Assembly (NCBI GenBank): GCA_035525225.1
Contig: DATLFA010000012.1
Coordinates: 21,225-85,224 of the forward strand
Direction of reading: 5' to 3'
Length of the DNA stretch: 64,000 bases
Origin: DATLFA01 sp035525225
GTDB taxonomy: Bacteria > Actinomycetota > Acidimicrobiia > Acidimicrobiales > WLNW01
How positions within the stretch are numbered: position 1 is the first letter of the stretch; each line of letters begins with the position of its first letter. Below the pieces are notes generated by a model. It saw nothing but the letters and a program-made list of their open reading frames with translations, was not told where the DNA came from and made no database searches. Shown in pieces: positions 1-8,654 of the stretch. A program made the position numbers and the translations under genes.

Positions 1-213
1 TCCGTTCCACCGGACGGCGCCCGAGTCGGGCGTCAGCAAGCCGGCGATGGCTCGCAGCAGCGTGCTCTTGCCGCAGCCGCTCGGTCCCAGCACGGAGACG
101 ATCTCGCGCCCGGCGACCGACAGGTCGACACCGTCGAGCGCGATGGCGCCGTCATAGCTGACGGACAGACCCTCGACCTGCAGCCCCTCGCTTGCGTTTC
201 CTTGCGCGGTCAC
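1..213 (-). CDS. thiQ: Thiamine ABC transporter ATP-binding subunit ThiQ, N-terminal part
   Basis: The first 71 codons are present and the rest lies beyond the left edge. The product would power thiamine (or thiamine phosphate) import at the inner face of the membrane by ATP hydrolysis. The Walker A motif GPSGCGKST is at about residues 43-51, in the normal place for an ABC ATPase. The start is GTG at 213-211, and it overlaps the TGA stop of the permease gene by four bases (GTGA), which indicates translational coupling. The thiamine assignment rests on the TPP riboswitch and ThiB/ThiP-like neighbours; the visible piece alone shows only an ABC ATPase. Confidence 0.9.
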   Translation of the reverse strand, partial: MTAQGNASEGLQVEGLSVSYDGAIALDGVDLSVAGREIVSVLGPSGCGKSTLLRAIAGLLTPDSGAVRWNG

Positions 214-1898
214 AGGCTCACCGAACTGCGGGGCCGCAGTCGTTCGACGACGAGCGTTGCCAGTATCACCAACGCGGCCAGGATGACCGCGAGTGCCATG
301 GCCATGCCCCGCAGCGCGGCCCCCGGTTGGCTCAACAAGCGGAACATGGCGATCGGGATCGTGGGCGCGTCGGGGCGGGCGAGGAACGATGTCGCGCCGA
401 ACTCTCCCAGCGAGATCGCGAATGCGAACGCGGCTGCGGCAGACGCCGCGCGCGCGGCGACCGGCCAGTCGACGTTGCGCCATACGCGCGGCGGCGACGC
501 GCCCAGCACCGTGGCCGAATCACGTAGCCGATCGTCGATGGCGCGCAGCGCGGGCACGACGATGCGCACCACGAACGGGATGGCAACGAGCGCTTGCGCC
601 AAAGGGATCAAGATCCATGACGTGCGCAGGTCGAGCGGCGGATCGTCGAGCGCAATGAGAAATCCGAACCCCAGCGTCACCGCAGACGTGCCGAGGGGCA
701 ACATCAAGCCGATGTCGAGCACACGGGCGATCGCGCGCCGCCCGTAGACGATCGCACCGGCGGCCAACCCACCCACCGCAAGCCCGATGATCGTGGCCAC
801 CGCGGCCGTGACGAGTGAGTTGCGCACTGCTTCGATCGGCGGCACAAGAAGGGACGACGACGCGCGTTCGCGCGAGCCGAGCGCGCGGTAGTTGTCGAAC
901 CCGTGACCGCCGCGGACGACCAGCGATCGCTCGACGAGCGATGCCAGTGGCATCGCGACGAGTACCACGGTCGGCGCCAACGACGCGGCGAGGGCGACGC
1001 GTTCACGGGTGGTCGCGGCGCGACGCGGTGGCGTGACCCGGCTGCGGCCGGCCAGTCGGCCGACCCGCCGTTCGAGCAGCGTCGCCGCGGCGACCATCGC
1101 GACCACGGCCGCGAGTTGGAAGGCCGAGAGCAGCGCGGCGGTGTGGAAGTCGGTGCGCTGCACGGCGTAGCGCCAGATCTCCGACTCGATGGTGGCCTGG
1201 CGCGGCCCGCCGAGCAACAAGATGACGCCGAACGACGTGAAGCAAAACAGAAAGACGATGGCGCTCGCGGCAGTGATGGCGGGCCGCAGCCGTGGGAGAT
1301 CGATCTCGACGAACACTCGCCAGCGGGAGGCGCCGAGCATCTGTGCGCTTTCGTCCACGCGTTGATCGAGCAGCGCCCAGTAGCCGCCGACGACGCGCAC
1401 GATCACCGCGACGTTGAAGATCACGTGGGCGAGAAGGATCGCCCACGTCGTGTGGTAGAGCCGCACCGGCCCGTCGTCGAGGCCGAAACGGTCGATCAGT
1501 GCGTTGATGGCGCTACCGATGACAACCGTCGGTAGCGCAAACGGCACCACGACCAACGCCCGCACGAGGGCCTTGCCGGCGAAGCGATAGCGAGCGAGCA
1601 CCCGTGCCGCCGGAAGGCCCACCGCGAGGGTCAGCACGGTCGAGACGACGGCCTGCCACACGGTGAACCACACCACGGATCGCAACTGCCCATCGGTGAT
1701 CAGATCGACGACGTTGTGGCGACCCCGGCGCCCGAGTCCGCGGTCCAGGATCGTGATGATCGGATACGCGAAGAACACCGCCAAGAAGCCCAGTGGCAGC
1801 GCCACCATGGCGAAGCGCGCCAGCCGCGACCTAGGCCCGAGCGCCGCGGCGCCACGCGGCGCTATCGCAGCGCGATCTTGGCCCAACGCTCGGTCCAA
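210..1898 (-). CDS. thiP: Thiamine ABC transporter permease ThiP
   Basis: A 562-residue integral membrane permease made of two homologous halves, as in ThiP, each with about six membrane segments. Each half carries an ABC permease EAA-type loop that contacts the ATPase: one around 'SAQMLGASRWRVF' and one around 'SATVLGASPPRVW'. It sits between thiB and thiQ, both in overlapping frames. The open frame starts at a TTG at 1898, 37 bases inside thiB; another TTG lies at 1883 and the first ATG only at 1808, inside the first membrane segment. An early TTG start is therefore likely but not settled. It is related to FbpB-like iron permeases; the riboswitch favours thiamine. Confidence 0.88.
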   Translation of the reverse strand: MDRALGQDRAAIAPRGAAALGPRSRLARFAMVALPLGFLAVFFAYPIITILDRGLGRRGRHNVVDLITDGQLRSVVWFTVWQAVVSTVLTLAVGLPAARVLARYRFAGKALVRALVVVPFALPTVVIGSAINALIDRFGLDDGPVRLYHTTWAILLAHVIFNVAVIVRVVGGYWALLDQRVDESAQMLGASRWRVFVEIDLPRLRPAITAASAIVFLFCFTSFGVILLLGGPRQATIESEIWRYAVQRTDFHTAALLSAFQLAAVVAMVAAATLLERRVGRLAGRSRVTPPRRAATTRERVALAASLAPTVVLVAMPLASLVERSLVVRGGHGFDNYRALGSRERASSSLLVPPIEAVRNSLVTAAVATIIGLAVGGLAAGAIVYGRRAIARVLDIGLMLPLGTSAVTLGFGFLIALDDPPLDLRTSWILIPLAQALVAIPFVVRIVVPALRAIDDRLRDSATVLGASPPRVWRNVDWPVAARAASAAAAFAFAISLGEFGATSFLARPDAPTIPIAMFRLLSQPGAALRGMAMALAVILAALVILATLVVERLRPRSSVSL

Positions 1899-2980
1899 TC
1901 GATTCGATTCGATTCGATGGTCGCCGGATCGAGCGTGAGTGGCTTGTCGACCAGCTTGGCGTGCTTCGAGAACTCCGCGGGCAATGTGGCCGACTTGCTC
2001 GCCGGAAAGACGAACATGTTCAGTGGGATGTCGTTTTGCACCGTGTCCGACAACAAGAAGTCCACGAGCGCCGCGGCAGCCTCGGGATGCTCGCTACCGC
2101 GCAAGACGCCCGCGAACTCGATCTGCCGGAAACAGGTCTCGTTCACCACGCCCGTCGGGGGCTCGGTCAACTTGCCCTCGGAGAACACGACTTCGGCCGC
2201 AGGGCTCGATGCATACGACGTGACGATCGACTTGTCGCCGCCGCCGGACTTGAACTGCTCGCCGTAGGCCTCGGTCCAACCTGGCGCGATTGCGACGTTG
2301 TTGTCACGAAGCTTGCGCCAGTAGCCCTCCCACCCATCGTCGCCATACTTGGCGATGGTCGCGAGCAGGAACGCGAACCCGGGCGACGACGTGTCGGGGT
2401 GTTCGGTGACGAACTGCCCCTTGAACTCGGGCTTGGTCAGGTCGTCGAACGACGCCGGCGCCGCTCCCGAACCGAACGACTCCTTCCAGTAGTTCACGCA
2501 CACGTCACCGACGTCCATCGGCGTCACCCGGTGGTACGTATCGAGTTGAAGGTCTTCGGCCACGTCGGCCAGCGCCGGCGACTCGTAGGGCACGAAGACG
2601 TTCGCTTCGAGCGCTTTGCACAAGAATGTGTTGTCGACGCCGAACATCACGTCCGCCGTGGGCTTACCCGAAGTGATCACCGCTTGGCTGACCATTGCTC
2701 CGGCGTCGTTGCTCCTGAGCAGCTCGACCTCGACGCCGGTTTGCGCCGTGAACTCCTCGAGCGTGCCGTCCGACAACGCGAAGGAATCATGGGTGACGAG
2801 TGTGATCTTCGTGCCCCTGATGTTCGCGCTCTTCACCGAATCAGAGGAGATTGCAGGGGTGGCGGGCTCGTCGAAGCATTTCGCGCCCGCAGACGAGGAT
2901 GAGTCGTCACCGCAGGCGGTCGCCGCGAGCGCGACGATGCCGACCACGAGAGAGGCGACGAGGGGTCGGCGCACGATCAT
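1862..2980 (-). CDS. thiB: Thiamine ABC transporter substrate-binding lipoprotein ThiB
   Basis: A 372-residue extracytoplasmic binding protein for thiamine or its phosphates. It opens with two Arg, a hydrophobic stretch and 'LAATAC', so Cys23 is the likely lipidated residue. The mature part matches the ThiB/FutA-type periplasmic-binding fold, with 'ITLVTHDSFALSDG' at its beginning. The ATG at 2980 is chosen because GGAGG (2986-2990) precedes it. An in-frame ATG at 3016 lies inside the riboswitch and should not be used. The end overlaps the thiP start. A short run of GATTC repeats near 1900-1918 is within the coding frame. Expression should fall when TPP is plentiful. Confidence 0.9.
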   Translation of the reverse strand: MIVRRPLVASLVVGIVALAATACGDDSSSSAGAKCFDEPATPAISSDSVKSANIRGTKITLVTHDSFALSDGTLEEFTAQTGVEVELLRSNDAGAMVSQAVITSGKPTADVMFGVDNTFLCKALEANVFVPYESPALADVAEDLQLDTYHRVTPMDVGDVCVNYWKESFGSGAAPASFDDLTKPEFKGQFVTEHPDTSSPGFAFLLATIAKYGDDGWEGYWRKLRDNNVAIAPGWTEAYGEQFKSGGGDKSIVTSYASSPAAEVVFSEGKLTEPPTGVVNETCFRQIEFAGVLRGSEHPEAAAALVDFLLSDTVQNDIPLNMFVFPASKSATLPAEFSKHAKLVDKPLTLDPATIESNRIDWTERWAKIALR

Positions 2981-2983
2981 GAT

Positions 2984-3070
2984 TTCCTCCGCTGGCATTA
3001 CCCAGATCAGGTTCACGGGTCGACGGCAGCGAGCCGTCCTCTCAGCCCGGTGCCCCGAGCTCCCCGATTC
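2984..3070 (-). promoter_or_regulatory. TPP (THI-box) riboswitch controlling thiBPQ
   Basis: Read on the minus strand, the leader contains the hallmark THI elements in order: CGGGGCACC, the pyrimidine-sensor CTGAGA (3040-3045), GTGAACC, and the pyrophosphate-sensor side CTGATCTGGGTAATGCCAGC (2992-3011), then GGAGG. The Shine-Dalgarno sequence at 2986-2990 forms the 3' edge of the element, five bases before the thiB ATG. No separate terminator hairpin with a T run follows. Control of translation initiation by masking the ribosome site is the simplest reading; that mode is an inference. Confidence 0.95.
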
Positions 3071-3161
3071 GATTGATTGCGTGGTCGACGCTAACGCCGA
3101 CCCTCAGCCATTTGCAACCGGCAATGGCGGCGGGCATGAGCGAACCGCGCCGCGCCGGTGA

Positions 3162-4379
3162 TCAACGAGGCAGTGGGTGGCGGAAGAGCCCCGCGGCATT
3201 GAGATGGGTGATCTTGGCGATCTCTTCGGCCGGCAACTTGCCCAGTGTGCGTCGCGCGAACTCTTGTGTGTCCGGCCACGTCGAATCGGCGTGCGGGTAG
3301 TCGGACTCGAGCATGATGTGGTCGACGCCGATGCGATCGCGGACTTCGATCGTCGTCGGGTCGTCGATGGTGCAGAACCAGAAATTGCGACCGAGGATCT
3401 CGGACGGCAGAACGTCGCCCGCCATCTGCTTCCAGACAGTGCGACCGTGTCCCGACTGCGACATCATGAAGTCGAGGCGATCCATCACCATCGGCACCCA
3501 ACCGATGCCGCCCTCGGACATCGCGATCTTGATCGACGGGTAGCGAATCGGCACGCCGGCCCAGAGCCATTCGCAACACGAGATCAACGACTGCACCTGG
3601 AACAACGTCGCGCCCGAACCGGCGCCGGGCGGCGCCGCAGGATCGCGGGGGAGCAGTTGCCCCGCCGACCCGATGTGCAGGCAGACGACGGTGTCGGTCT
3701 CGACACACGCGCGCAGGATCGGGTCCCAATAGTCGTGATCGTGGATCGACGGCAGCCCGGCCATATACGGCTGCTCGGGTAGCGACACGGCGACGAATCC
3801 ACGCGCCGCGTTGCGGCGGATCTCCGCTGCAGCTTCTTGTGGATCACGCAGGTAGGTGATGCCCATGGGCACGATGCGTTCGGGATAGGTACCCCACCAC
3901 TCGTCGTTGATCCAGTCGTTGAACGCGCGCGTGACCGCGAGGCCGAGAGCGGGGTCGGAGGCCTCCGAATAGATGCGCCCACAGAAGCCGGTGATCTGCG
4001 ACGGAAAGCAGATCGAAGCCCAGACTCCGACGATGTCCATGTCGCGCACGCGCGCGTGGATGTCGAAGCAGCCGCGGCGCATGTCGTCGAAGCGCGCCGG
4101 TTCGAACGTGAAGTCGTCACGGTCGACCCGGCCGACGAGCGCATTGAAGCCCATCTGCGCGAAGACCTTGCCGTCGAAGTGCCACTGCTGGTGACCTTCG
4201 GGCGTCTCGACGATCTTCGGCGCGTCGTCCTGGAACTGCTTGGGTAGGCGCCCCTCGAACAGCCACGGCGGTTCGACGAGATGATCGTCGACGGAGATGA
4301 TCGTGTAATCGGCGGGCCGGGGCTCGGGATCGGGCAGGAGCCGGTCGCTCGGCGTATGGACGTAATCACGTATCGACAT
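3162..4379 (-). CDS. Amidohydrolase-2 family metal-dependent hydrolase
   Basis: A 405-residue TIM-barrel protein of the ACMSD-like amidohydrolase-2 family, expected to hydrolyse or decarboxylate a small carboxylated substrate using a bound metal. The first metal motif is 'SVDDHLVEPP' (about residues 29-38). A mid-barrel His is in 'VCLHIGSAG' and the distal Asp in 'ESDYPHADSTWP'. It closely resembles the protein at 50224-51477 (shared 'MSEGGIGWV' and 'NFWFC-IDDP'), so the two are paralogues. It is nine bases downstream of the ATPase gene on the same strand and may be cotranscribed with it. The natural substrate cannot be inferred. Confidence 0.85.
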   Translation of the reverse strand: MSIRDYVHTPSDRLLPDPEPRPADYTIISVDDHLVEPPWLFEGRLPKQFQDDAPKIVETPEGHQQWHFDGKVFAQMGFNALVGRVDRDDFTFEPARFDDMRRGCFDIHARVRDMDIVGVWASICFPSQITGFCGRIYSEASDPALGLAVTRAFNDWINDEWWGTYPERIVPMGITYLRDPQEAAAEIRRNAARGFVAVSLPEQPYMAGLPSIHDHDYWDPILRACVETDTVVCLHIGSAGQLLPRDPAAPPGAGSGATLFQVQSLISCCEWLWAGVPIRYPSIKIAMSEGGIGWVPMVMDRLDFMMSQSGHGRTVWKQMAGDVLPSEILGRNFWFCTIDDPTTIEVRDRIGVDHIMLESDYPHADSTWPDTQEFARRTLGKLPAEEIAKITHLNAAGLFRHPLPR

Positions 4380-4388
4380 TGGCCGTCC

Positions 4389-6806
4389 TCATTCCGTTGG
4401 TACCCACACCACCGCGATCTCGTCGACGGTGATGTCGGTCTTTTCTAGCCGAATGCTCAGGGACTCGATCTGCGCTGCTTTGCGGTCCCACTCGTCTTGG
4501 ATGGCCGCGAGCTTGTCGGTGAGGTCCTGCTCGAGATCGACCAGCTGGTCGTGTCGTCCTTCGAGTCGGTTCTTGGCGGTCTCGAGGCGTTCGCCGGCCT
4601 GGCCGCGCATGCGCTCTTTGCCGATCGTCCGAGTGACGGTGCCGAGCACGCTCTTCGTGTTCTTGCGCCCACCGAGGAAGGACCCGAGCAAACCGCCGGC
4701 GCCGGAGACGACCGTGTCGAGGCCGCGCCGCTTCTTGTCGGACTGGACCTCGCGTACTTTGTCTTCTGCTTTGTCGATGGCGTCCTTGATGCGGTCGATC
4801 TTGTCGGTCATCGCTGTGCGCAACTTGTCGGCGTCCTTGTCGGCAAGATCCTCGGCAACCTGGCTGCAGCGCGTCGAGAACTCGTCTTTCGATTCGCCGA
4901 CACGGGAGTAGAGCTTGAGTGCGGCGTTCTTCAGCAGCTCGACCGTCATCGTGCGATAGAGGTGATCCTGCAGTTCGGATTTGGCCTTTGTGAAGTACGT
5001 CTTCGATTTGAGCTCCGCGTCGGGCAGTACGTAGACCGGGGCCTCGGGCGGTGTCCGGCGGAAGTCGCGATCGTCGTAGTCGACGTTGCGCGCATCGGTG
5101 ACATCGAGCGCTCCGTCGAGAGGGAAGAAGACGGCTTCCCACTCTTGTTGCTCGCGCACGTCGGCCTTCTCGTCGTCGAACAACAGCTTGACGCGGGCAA
5201 CCACCGCGGCCTCGAGTCGCTTGCCGCTCGAGCGGGCGCCGATCTCGGATGCCCATGCTGCTGCAGGATCGAGGTAGTACACCTGTACACCGTCGGCGAT
5301 CGTCGGCGCCAGTGAGCTCTCGTCGTCGCCCAGGGTGGGGGTTCGAGCCGGCGGCTCTCTGCCGCGAGCGGGGGTGTCGTTGTCGTCGGCCGGGCGCGTC
5401 GCGCTCTGCTGGCGCAATGGAGAGTGCGCCATCAACGCGGCGATCTGATCGCGCGACAGTGGGCCCGGCAGGTACGACATCGCCCACCGGCTGGTGAAAA
5501 TGACGGGCTTGTTGGCCTTGGCCGAGTGCAACACGAACTCTCGCTTGGCCAGGCCCGAGATGGTGCGGTCGATCGTCGCCATGTCGGTGGCGCCCGCCGC
5601 GTCTTCGAGGCCTTGCATCAGGCGGGCCTTGTCACGTTCGGTTTGCAGGCGTCCGATCATCCATGTGCCGGCGTTGGCGATCGCCTTGTAGTCGATGTCG
5701 ACGGGGTTTTGGGTGGCGAGCACCATGCCGACGCCGAATGCACGCGCCTGCTTGAAGATGGTGAGGATCGGCTTCTTGGCCGGCGGCGCCGCAGTCGGTG
5801 GGACGAAGCCGAACACCTCGTCCATGTAGACGATGACGCGGAGGTCGGGTGTGCCCGACTGCTGACGCATCCACGTGACGAGCTTCGACAGCACGAGCGT
5901 CACGACGAACTGACGCTCTTGGTCGGACAGGTGGGCGATCTGGATGATGGCCGCGTTGGGCTTGCCGTCGGTGTAGAGCAGCGAGTCGATGTCGAGGGGC
6001 ACGCCGCGAGCCCAGCTCGAGAACGCGGGCGACGCGATGAGGCCGTTGAGTCGCATCGCGAGGCCGAGGCGATCCTTCTCGGGAAAGAACGTGTCGAGGT
6101 CGATGACGCCCAGCTTGCGCAGCGGAGGTTGCTGGACTTGCGCGACCAACGACGCGAGATCGAGGTCGGCATTGTTGCGCCACGCATTGGCGACGAGGTT
6201 GGACAACAAGATGTGCTCGCGGCCCGACAGCGGATCGCTCTCGATGTCGACCAGATTCAGCAAGCTCGACACGAGACCGTCGATCTCGTCCTGCAGCACC
6301 TCGTCATCGACATCGGCACCGGGCCGGCGCATGTCGCCCACGATGTTGAGCGCGATCCCCGTGTTCGATCCAGGTGTGTAGATCGTGAAGTTCGCGGCGC
6401 CGTGCAGGGCACGGATGCGATCGGCGGTCAGTCCCCACGTGGCTTGGCCGTCGGCCCACTGCGTTGCCACGACCGCGGCATGCTCATCGAGGGTGCGTCC
6501 CGCTTTCTTGGCATCGGACTCGAGGACGTACGGTCGGAAGCTCTCGGGCTGCTGGTCGGGGAATGCCAGCAGCAGGTTGCCCATGTCACCTTTGGGGTCG
6601 ATGATCAACGCGGGGATGCCCTGCAGAAGGCACTCCTCGAGCAACACGATGCCGAGGCCGGTCTTGCCCGAGCCGGTCATGCCGACGATGACGCCGTGCG
6701 TGGTCAGGTTCGCGGCGTCGTACATCACGAAGTCGTTGGCCCGCTTGTGGTCCGCGGCGTTGATCTTGTCGCCGAGAAACAGGCTCCCCTTGGGGATGTC
6801 CACCAT
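4389..6806 (-). CDS. HerA/DUF853-type P-loop ATPase
   Basis: An 805-residue cytoplasmic ATPase of the HerA/FtsK-like superfamily (DUF853/DUF87 type), a group of hexameric DNA or protein translocases. The Walker A motif GMTGSGKT is at residues 42-49, and a Walker B-like 'VIVYMDEVFGF' is in the middle. 'IDPKGDMGNL' is typical of the family. The last third (after about residue 600) is rich in Lys, Asp and Glu with heptad-like spacing, interrupted by a Gly-rich stretch, and should form coiled coils. The ATG at 6806 follows GAGAGGAG; 13 in-frame upstream codons from 6845 lack such a site. The cellular role is unknown. It is divergent from a small antitoxin-like gene. Confidence 0.85.
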   Translation of the reverse strand: MVDIPKGSLFLGDKINAADHKRANDFVMYDAANLTTHGVIVGMTGSGKTGLGIVLLEECLLQGIPALIIDPKGDMGNLLLAFPDQQPESFRPYVLESDAKKAGRTLDEHAAVVATQWADGQATWGLTADRIRALHGAANFTIYTPGSNTGIALNIVGDMRRPGADVDDEVLQDEIDGLVSSLLNLVDIESDPLSGREHILLSNLVANAWRNNADLDLASLVAQVQQPPLRKLGVIDLDTFFPEKDRLGLAMRLNGLIASPAFSSWARGVPLDIDSLLYTDGKPNAAIIQIAHLSDQERQFVVTLVLSKLVTWMRQQSGTPDLRVIVYMDEVFGFVPPTAAPPAKKPILTIFKQARAFGVGMVLATQNPVDIDYKAIANAGTWMIGRLQTERDKARLMQGLEDAAGATDMATIDRTISGLAKREFVLHSAKANKPVIFTSRWAMSYLPGPLSRDQIAALMAHSPLRQQSATRPADDNDTPARGREPPARTPTLGDDESSLAPTIADGVQVYYLDPAAAWASEIGARSSGKRLEAAVVARVKLLFDDEKADVREQQEWEAVFFPLDGALDVTDARNVDYDDRDFRRTPPEAPVYVLPDAELKSKTYFTKAKSELQDHLYRTMTVELLKNAALKLYSRVGESKDEFSTRCSQVAEDLADKDADKLRTAMTDKIDRIKDAIDKAEDKVREVQSDKKRRGLDTVVSGAGGLLGSFLGGRKNTKSVLGTVTRTIGKERMRGQAGERLETAKNRLEGRHDQLVDLEQDLTDKLAAIQDEWDRKAAQIESLSIRLEKTDITVDEIAVVWVPTE

Positions 6807-6941
6807 GAACTCCTCTCGTGGACGAGAGCCTACGCCGCCGCGCACAGTGGGGACTTAGGTCCTGAGCGGCCTTGGCCGGAGCGGAGTTAGGCTTCGCGTA
6901 CGTCCACACCCGCCCCTCCCAGGCAAAACAAGGAGCACTCG

Positions 6942-7250
6942 ATGGCCCTCAAGGACAATCTCGGAAAGATTGCCAGCAAGGCGAAGGTCGTCGCCGAGAA
7001 GTCGGGCGACAAGATCGCCAGCGGCGTCGACAAGGCCACTGACAAGATCGACAAGAAGACCGGCGGCAAGTACCACGACAAGCTCGAAAAGGTCGACAAG
7101 CTCGCCTCCAAGCTCGACAAGGACAAAGACGCCGGCGCGGCCGACGCCGATGCCGCGACGCCCGCCGCCGACGCGGCTCCTACCGCCGAAGTGGTGCCAC
7201 CCGAAGCCGAAGGCGACGCCACCCCACCGACGGGGACGATGCCGAGTTGA
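6942..7250 (+). CDS. MT0933/Rv0909-like antitoxin-family small protein
   Basis: A 102-residue, highly charged protein. Its first 60 residues alternate Lys and Asp with 'KIASGVDKATDKIDKKTGGKY', the core seen in the Rv0909/MT0933 antitoxin family; the tail from about residue 65 is a disordered Ala/Asp/Pro stretch. AAGGAG lies eight bases before the ATG. In mycobacteria the family member pairs with toxin Rv0910. No polyketide-cyclase-like toxin gene is adjacent here: the next gene on the left is the divergent ATPase and on the right a convergent thiolase. A toxin-antitoxin function is therefore doubtful, and it may be a stand-alone LEA-like small protein. Confidence 0.7.
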   Translation: MALKDNLGKIASKAKVVAEKSGDKIASGVDKATDKIDKKTGGKYHDKLEKVDKLASKLDKDKDAGAADADAATPAADAAPTAEVVPPEAEGDATPPTGTMPS

Positions 7251-7260
7251 GTTCGTTCTA

Positions 7261-7297
7261 GTAGCCGAGGCGCACGGCGGGCGTGCGTCTCGGCTAC
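7261..7297. terminator. Hairpin between convergent genes (possible bidirectional terminator)
   Basis: An inverted repeat with 15-base arms, GTAGCCGAGGCGCAC and GTGCGTCTCGGCTAC, pairs completely if one G-U pair is allowed, with a seven-base loop. It begins 11 bases after the stop of the small antitoxin-like gene and lies before the convergent thiolase end at 7385. There is no T run on either side, so intrinsic termination is uncertain. Two GCGGCGGAGCCGC palindromes follow within 45 bases. Confidence 0.5.
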
Positions 7298-7345
7298 GAG
7301 ATTTCCGCGGCGGAGCCGCCGATCCGTTGCGGCGGAGCCGCACCA

Positions 7346-7405
7346 GTTAGCGCAAGCGCTGAATCACTGTGCTGGTCGGGTGATTCAGCGCAAGCGCTGA
7401 ATCAC
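7346..7405. repeat. Duplicated 3' end of the thiolase gene
   Basis: The last codons of the thiolase (minus strand, GTGATTCAGCGCTTGCGCTGA, encoding Val-Ile-Gln-Arg-Leu-Arg-stop) occur twice: at 7385-7405 as the true gene end, and again near 7347-7368 with a single change at the stop (TAA for TGA). The copies are about 37 bases apart, which suggests a local slippage or insertion event. Both contain the palindrome GCGCTTGCGC. Confidence 0.7.
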
Positions 7406-8605
7406 CATGGCCATGCCCTGGCCGCCACCGACGCACATCGACTCCACGCCGAACTCTTTGTCCGCATCTTCGAGGCCGTTGATCAACGTCGTCATGATGC
7501 GGGCTCCGGTCATCCCGAACGGATGACCGAGCGCGATTGCACCGCCGTTGACGTTGAGCTTTTCCCACGGGATCTTGAGCGCGTCGGCCGAGGGCACGAC
7601 CTGCGCCGCGAACGCCTCGTTGATCTCGAAGAGGTCGATGTCGCCGATGGCGAGCCGTGACCGACCGACTTTCGACCGCTTGAGCGCCTGCTTGATCGCC
7701 TCGATCGGCCCGAGGCCCATGATCTCCGGGCTCAGTGCCGTGACGCCCGAGCTGATGATCTTGGCCAGCGGCTTGAGGCCGAGGGCTTGTGCCTTCTTGG
7801 CCGACATCACCACGACCGCGGCGGCGCCGTCGTTGAGCGGGCAGGCGTTGCCGGCCGTGACCGTGCCGTTGGGCTTGAACACCGGCTTGAGCCCGGAGAG
7901 CGCCTCGACGGTGGTACCGGCGCGGGGGCAGTCGTCCTTGGACACGATCGTGCCGTCGGCGAGCTTGTAGGGCGTGATCTCGCGCTCGAAGAAGCCGCGG
8001 GCGATGGCCTTCTCGGCGCGGTTCTGTGAGAGCGCCGCGAACTCGTCCTGGCGCTCCCGGGTGACCTTCTTGTACTCGGCCACGTTCTCGGCGGTCTGGC
8101 CCATCGCGAGGTAGATGTCGGGCAGGCCCTGCGGCGCCTTCCAGCGGCCGCCCTTGCCGGCGGCGCGAGCGGCGCTGCGCTCTTCGGCCTCGGCGAAGCG
8201 TTCGTTGTGCGGGCCACGATCGGCAGCGCCGTTGCCGAAGCGGCTCACGGCCTCGACGCCGCCGGCGATGAACACGTCGCCTTCGCCGGCGCGGATGGCG
8301 TGCGACGCCATGCGGATGGTCTGTAGCGACGACGAGCAGTAGCGGTTGACGGTGGTGCCCGGTACGTCGAGTCCGGCGAGGACGCCGGCGGCGCGGCCGA
8401 TGTTGGTGCCCGCTTCGCCGGCCGGCTGCGCGCAGCCCCAGATGATGTCTTCGACGAGCTTGCCGTCGAGCCCGATCTTGCCGAGCACATCGTTGATGAT
8501 GAATGCGGACATGTCGTCGGGACGCACGTCGATGAACGAACCTTTGCCGGCGCGCCCGATCGGCGTGCGGGCAGTGCTGACGATGACGGCTTCGGGCGCG
8601 GGCAT
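7385..8605 (-). CDS. Acetyl-CoA acetyltransferase (thiolase)
   Basis: A 406-residue thiolase that should cleave 3-ketoacyl-CoA with CoA (beta-oxidation) or catalyse the reverse condensation in the cytoplasm. All catalytic parts are visible: the nucleophilic Cys in 'NRYCSSSLQTI' (about residue 90), 'NEAFAAQ', the His of 'GGAIALGHPFGMTG', and the C-terminal Cys in 'CVGGGQGMAM'. Length and motifs are normal for the FadA/AtoB family. The ATG at 8605 is preceded by GAGGAGTC. It is followed on the same strand by a duplicated fragment of its own 3' end. No multienzyme alpha-subunit gene is adjacent, so it probably acts as a stand-alone degradative thiolase. Confidence 0.9.
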   Translation of the reverse strand: MPAPEAVIVSTARTPIGRAGKGSFIDVRPDDMSAFIINDVLGKIGLDGKLVEDIIWGCAQPAGEAGTNIGRAAGVLAGLDVPGTTVNRYCSSSLQTIRMASHAIRAGEGDVFIAGGVEAVSRFGNGAADRGPHNERFAEAEERSAARAAGKGGRWKAPQGLPDIYLAMGQTAENVAEYKKVTRERQDEFAALSQNRAEKAIARGFFEREITPYKLADGTIVSKDDCPRAGTTVEALSGLKPVFKPNGTVTAGNACPLNDGAAAVVVMSAKKAQALGLKPLAKIISSGVTALSPEIMGLGPIEAIKQALKRSKVGRSRLAIGDIDLFEINEAFAAQVVPSADALKIPWEKLNVNGGAIALGHPFGMTGARIMTTLINGLEDADKEFGVESMCVGGGQGMAMVIQRLR

Positions 8606-8654
8606 AAAGACTCCTCGGACCTGGGGTAGGACGGCGACAGGCTATCGCCGCGAA

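Noticed and set aside
1900..1918. GATTC microrepeat as a regulatory site
   Set aside because: It lies within the thiB coding sequence and simply encodes Ile-Glu-Ser-Asn-Arg-Ile; there is no other sign of a site.
5424..6890. A 488-codon open frame on the plus strand opposite the HerA-like ATPase gene
   Set aside because: It is the complement of a well supported ATPase; the product is Arg/Asp/Val-rich with no recognisable motif, as is usual for antisense frames in high-GC DNA.
6942..7250. A complete toxin-antitoxin pair
   Set aside because: No toxin gene is adjacent; only a protein resembling the antitoxin family is present.
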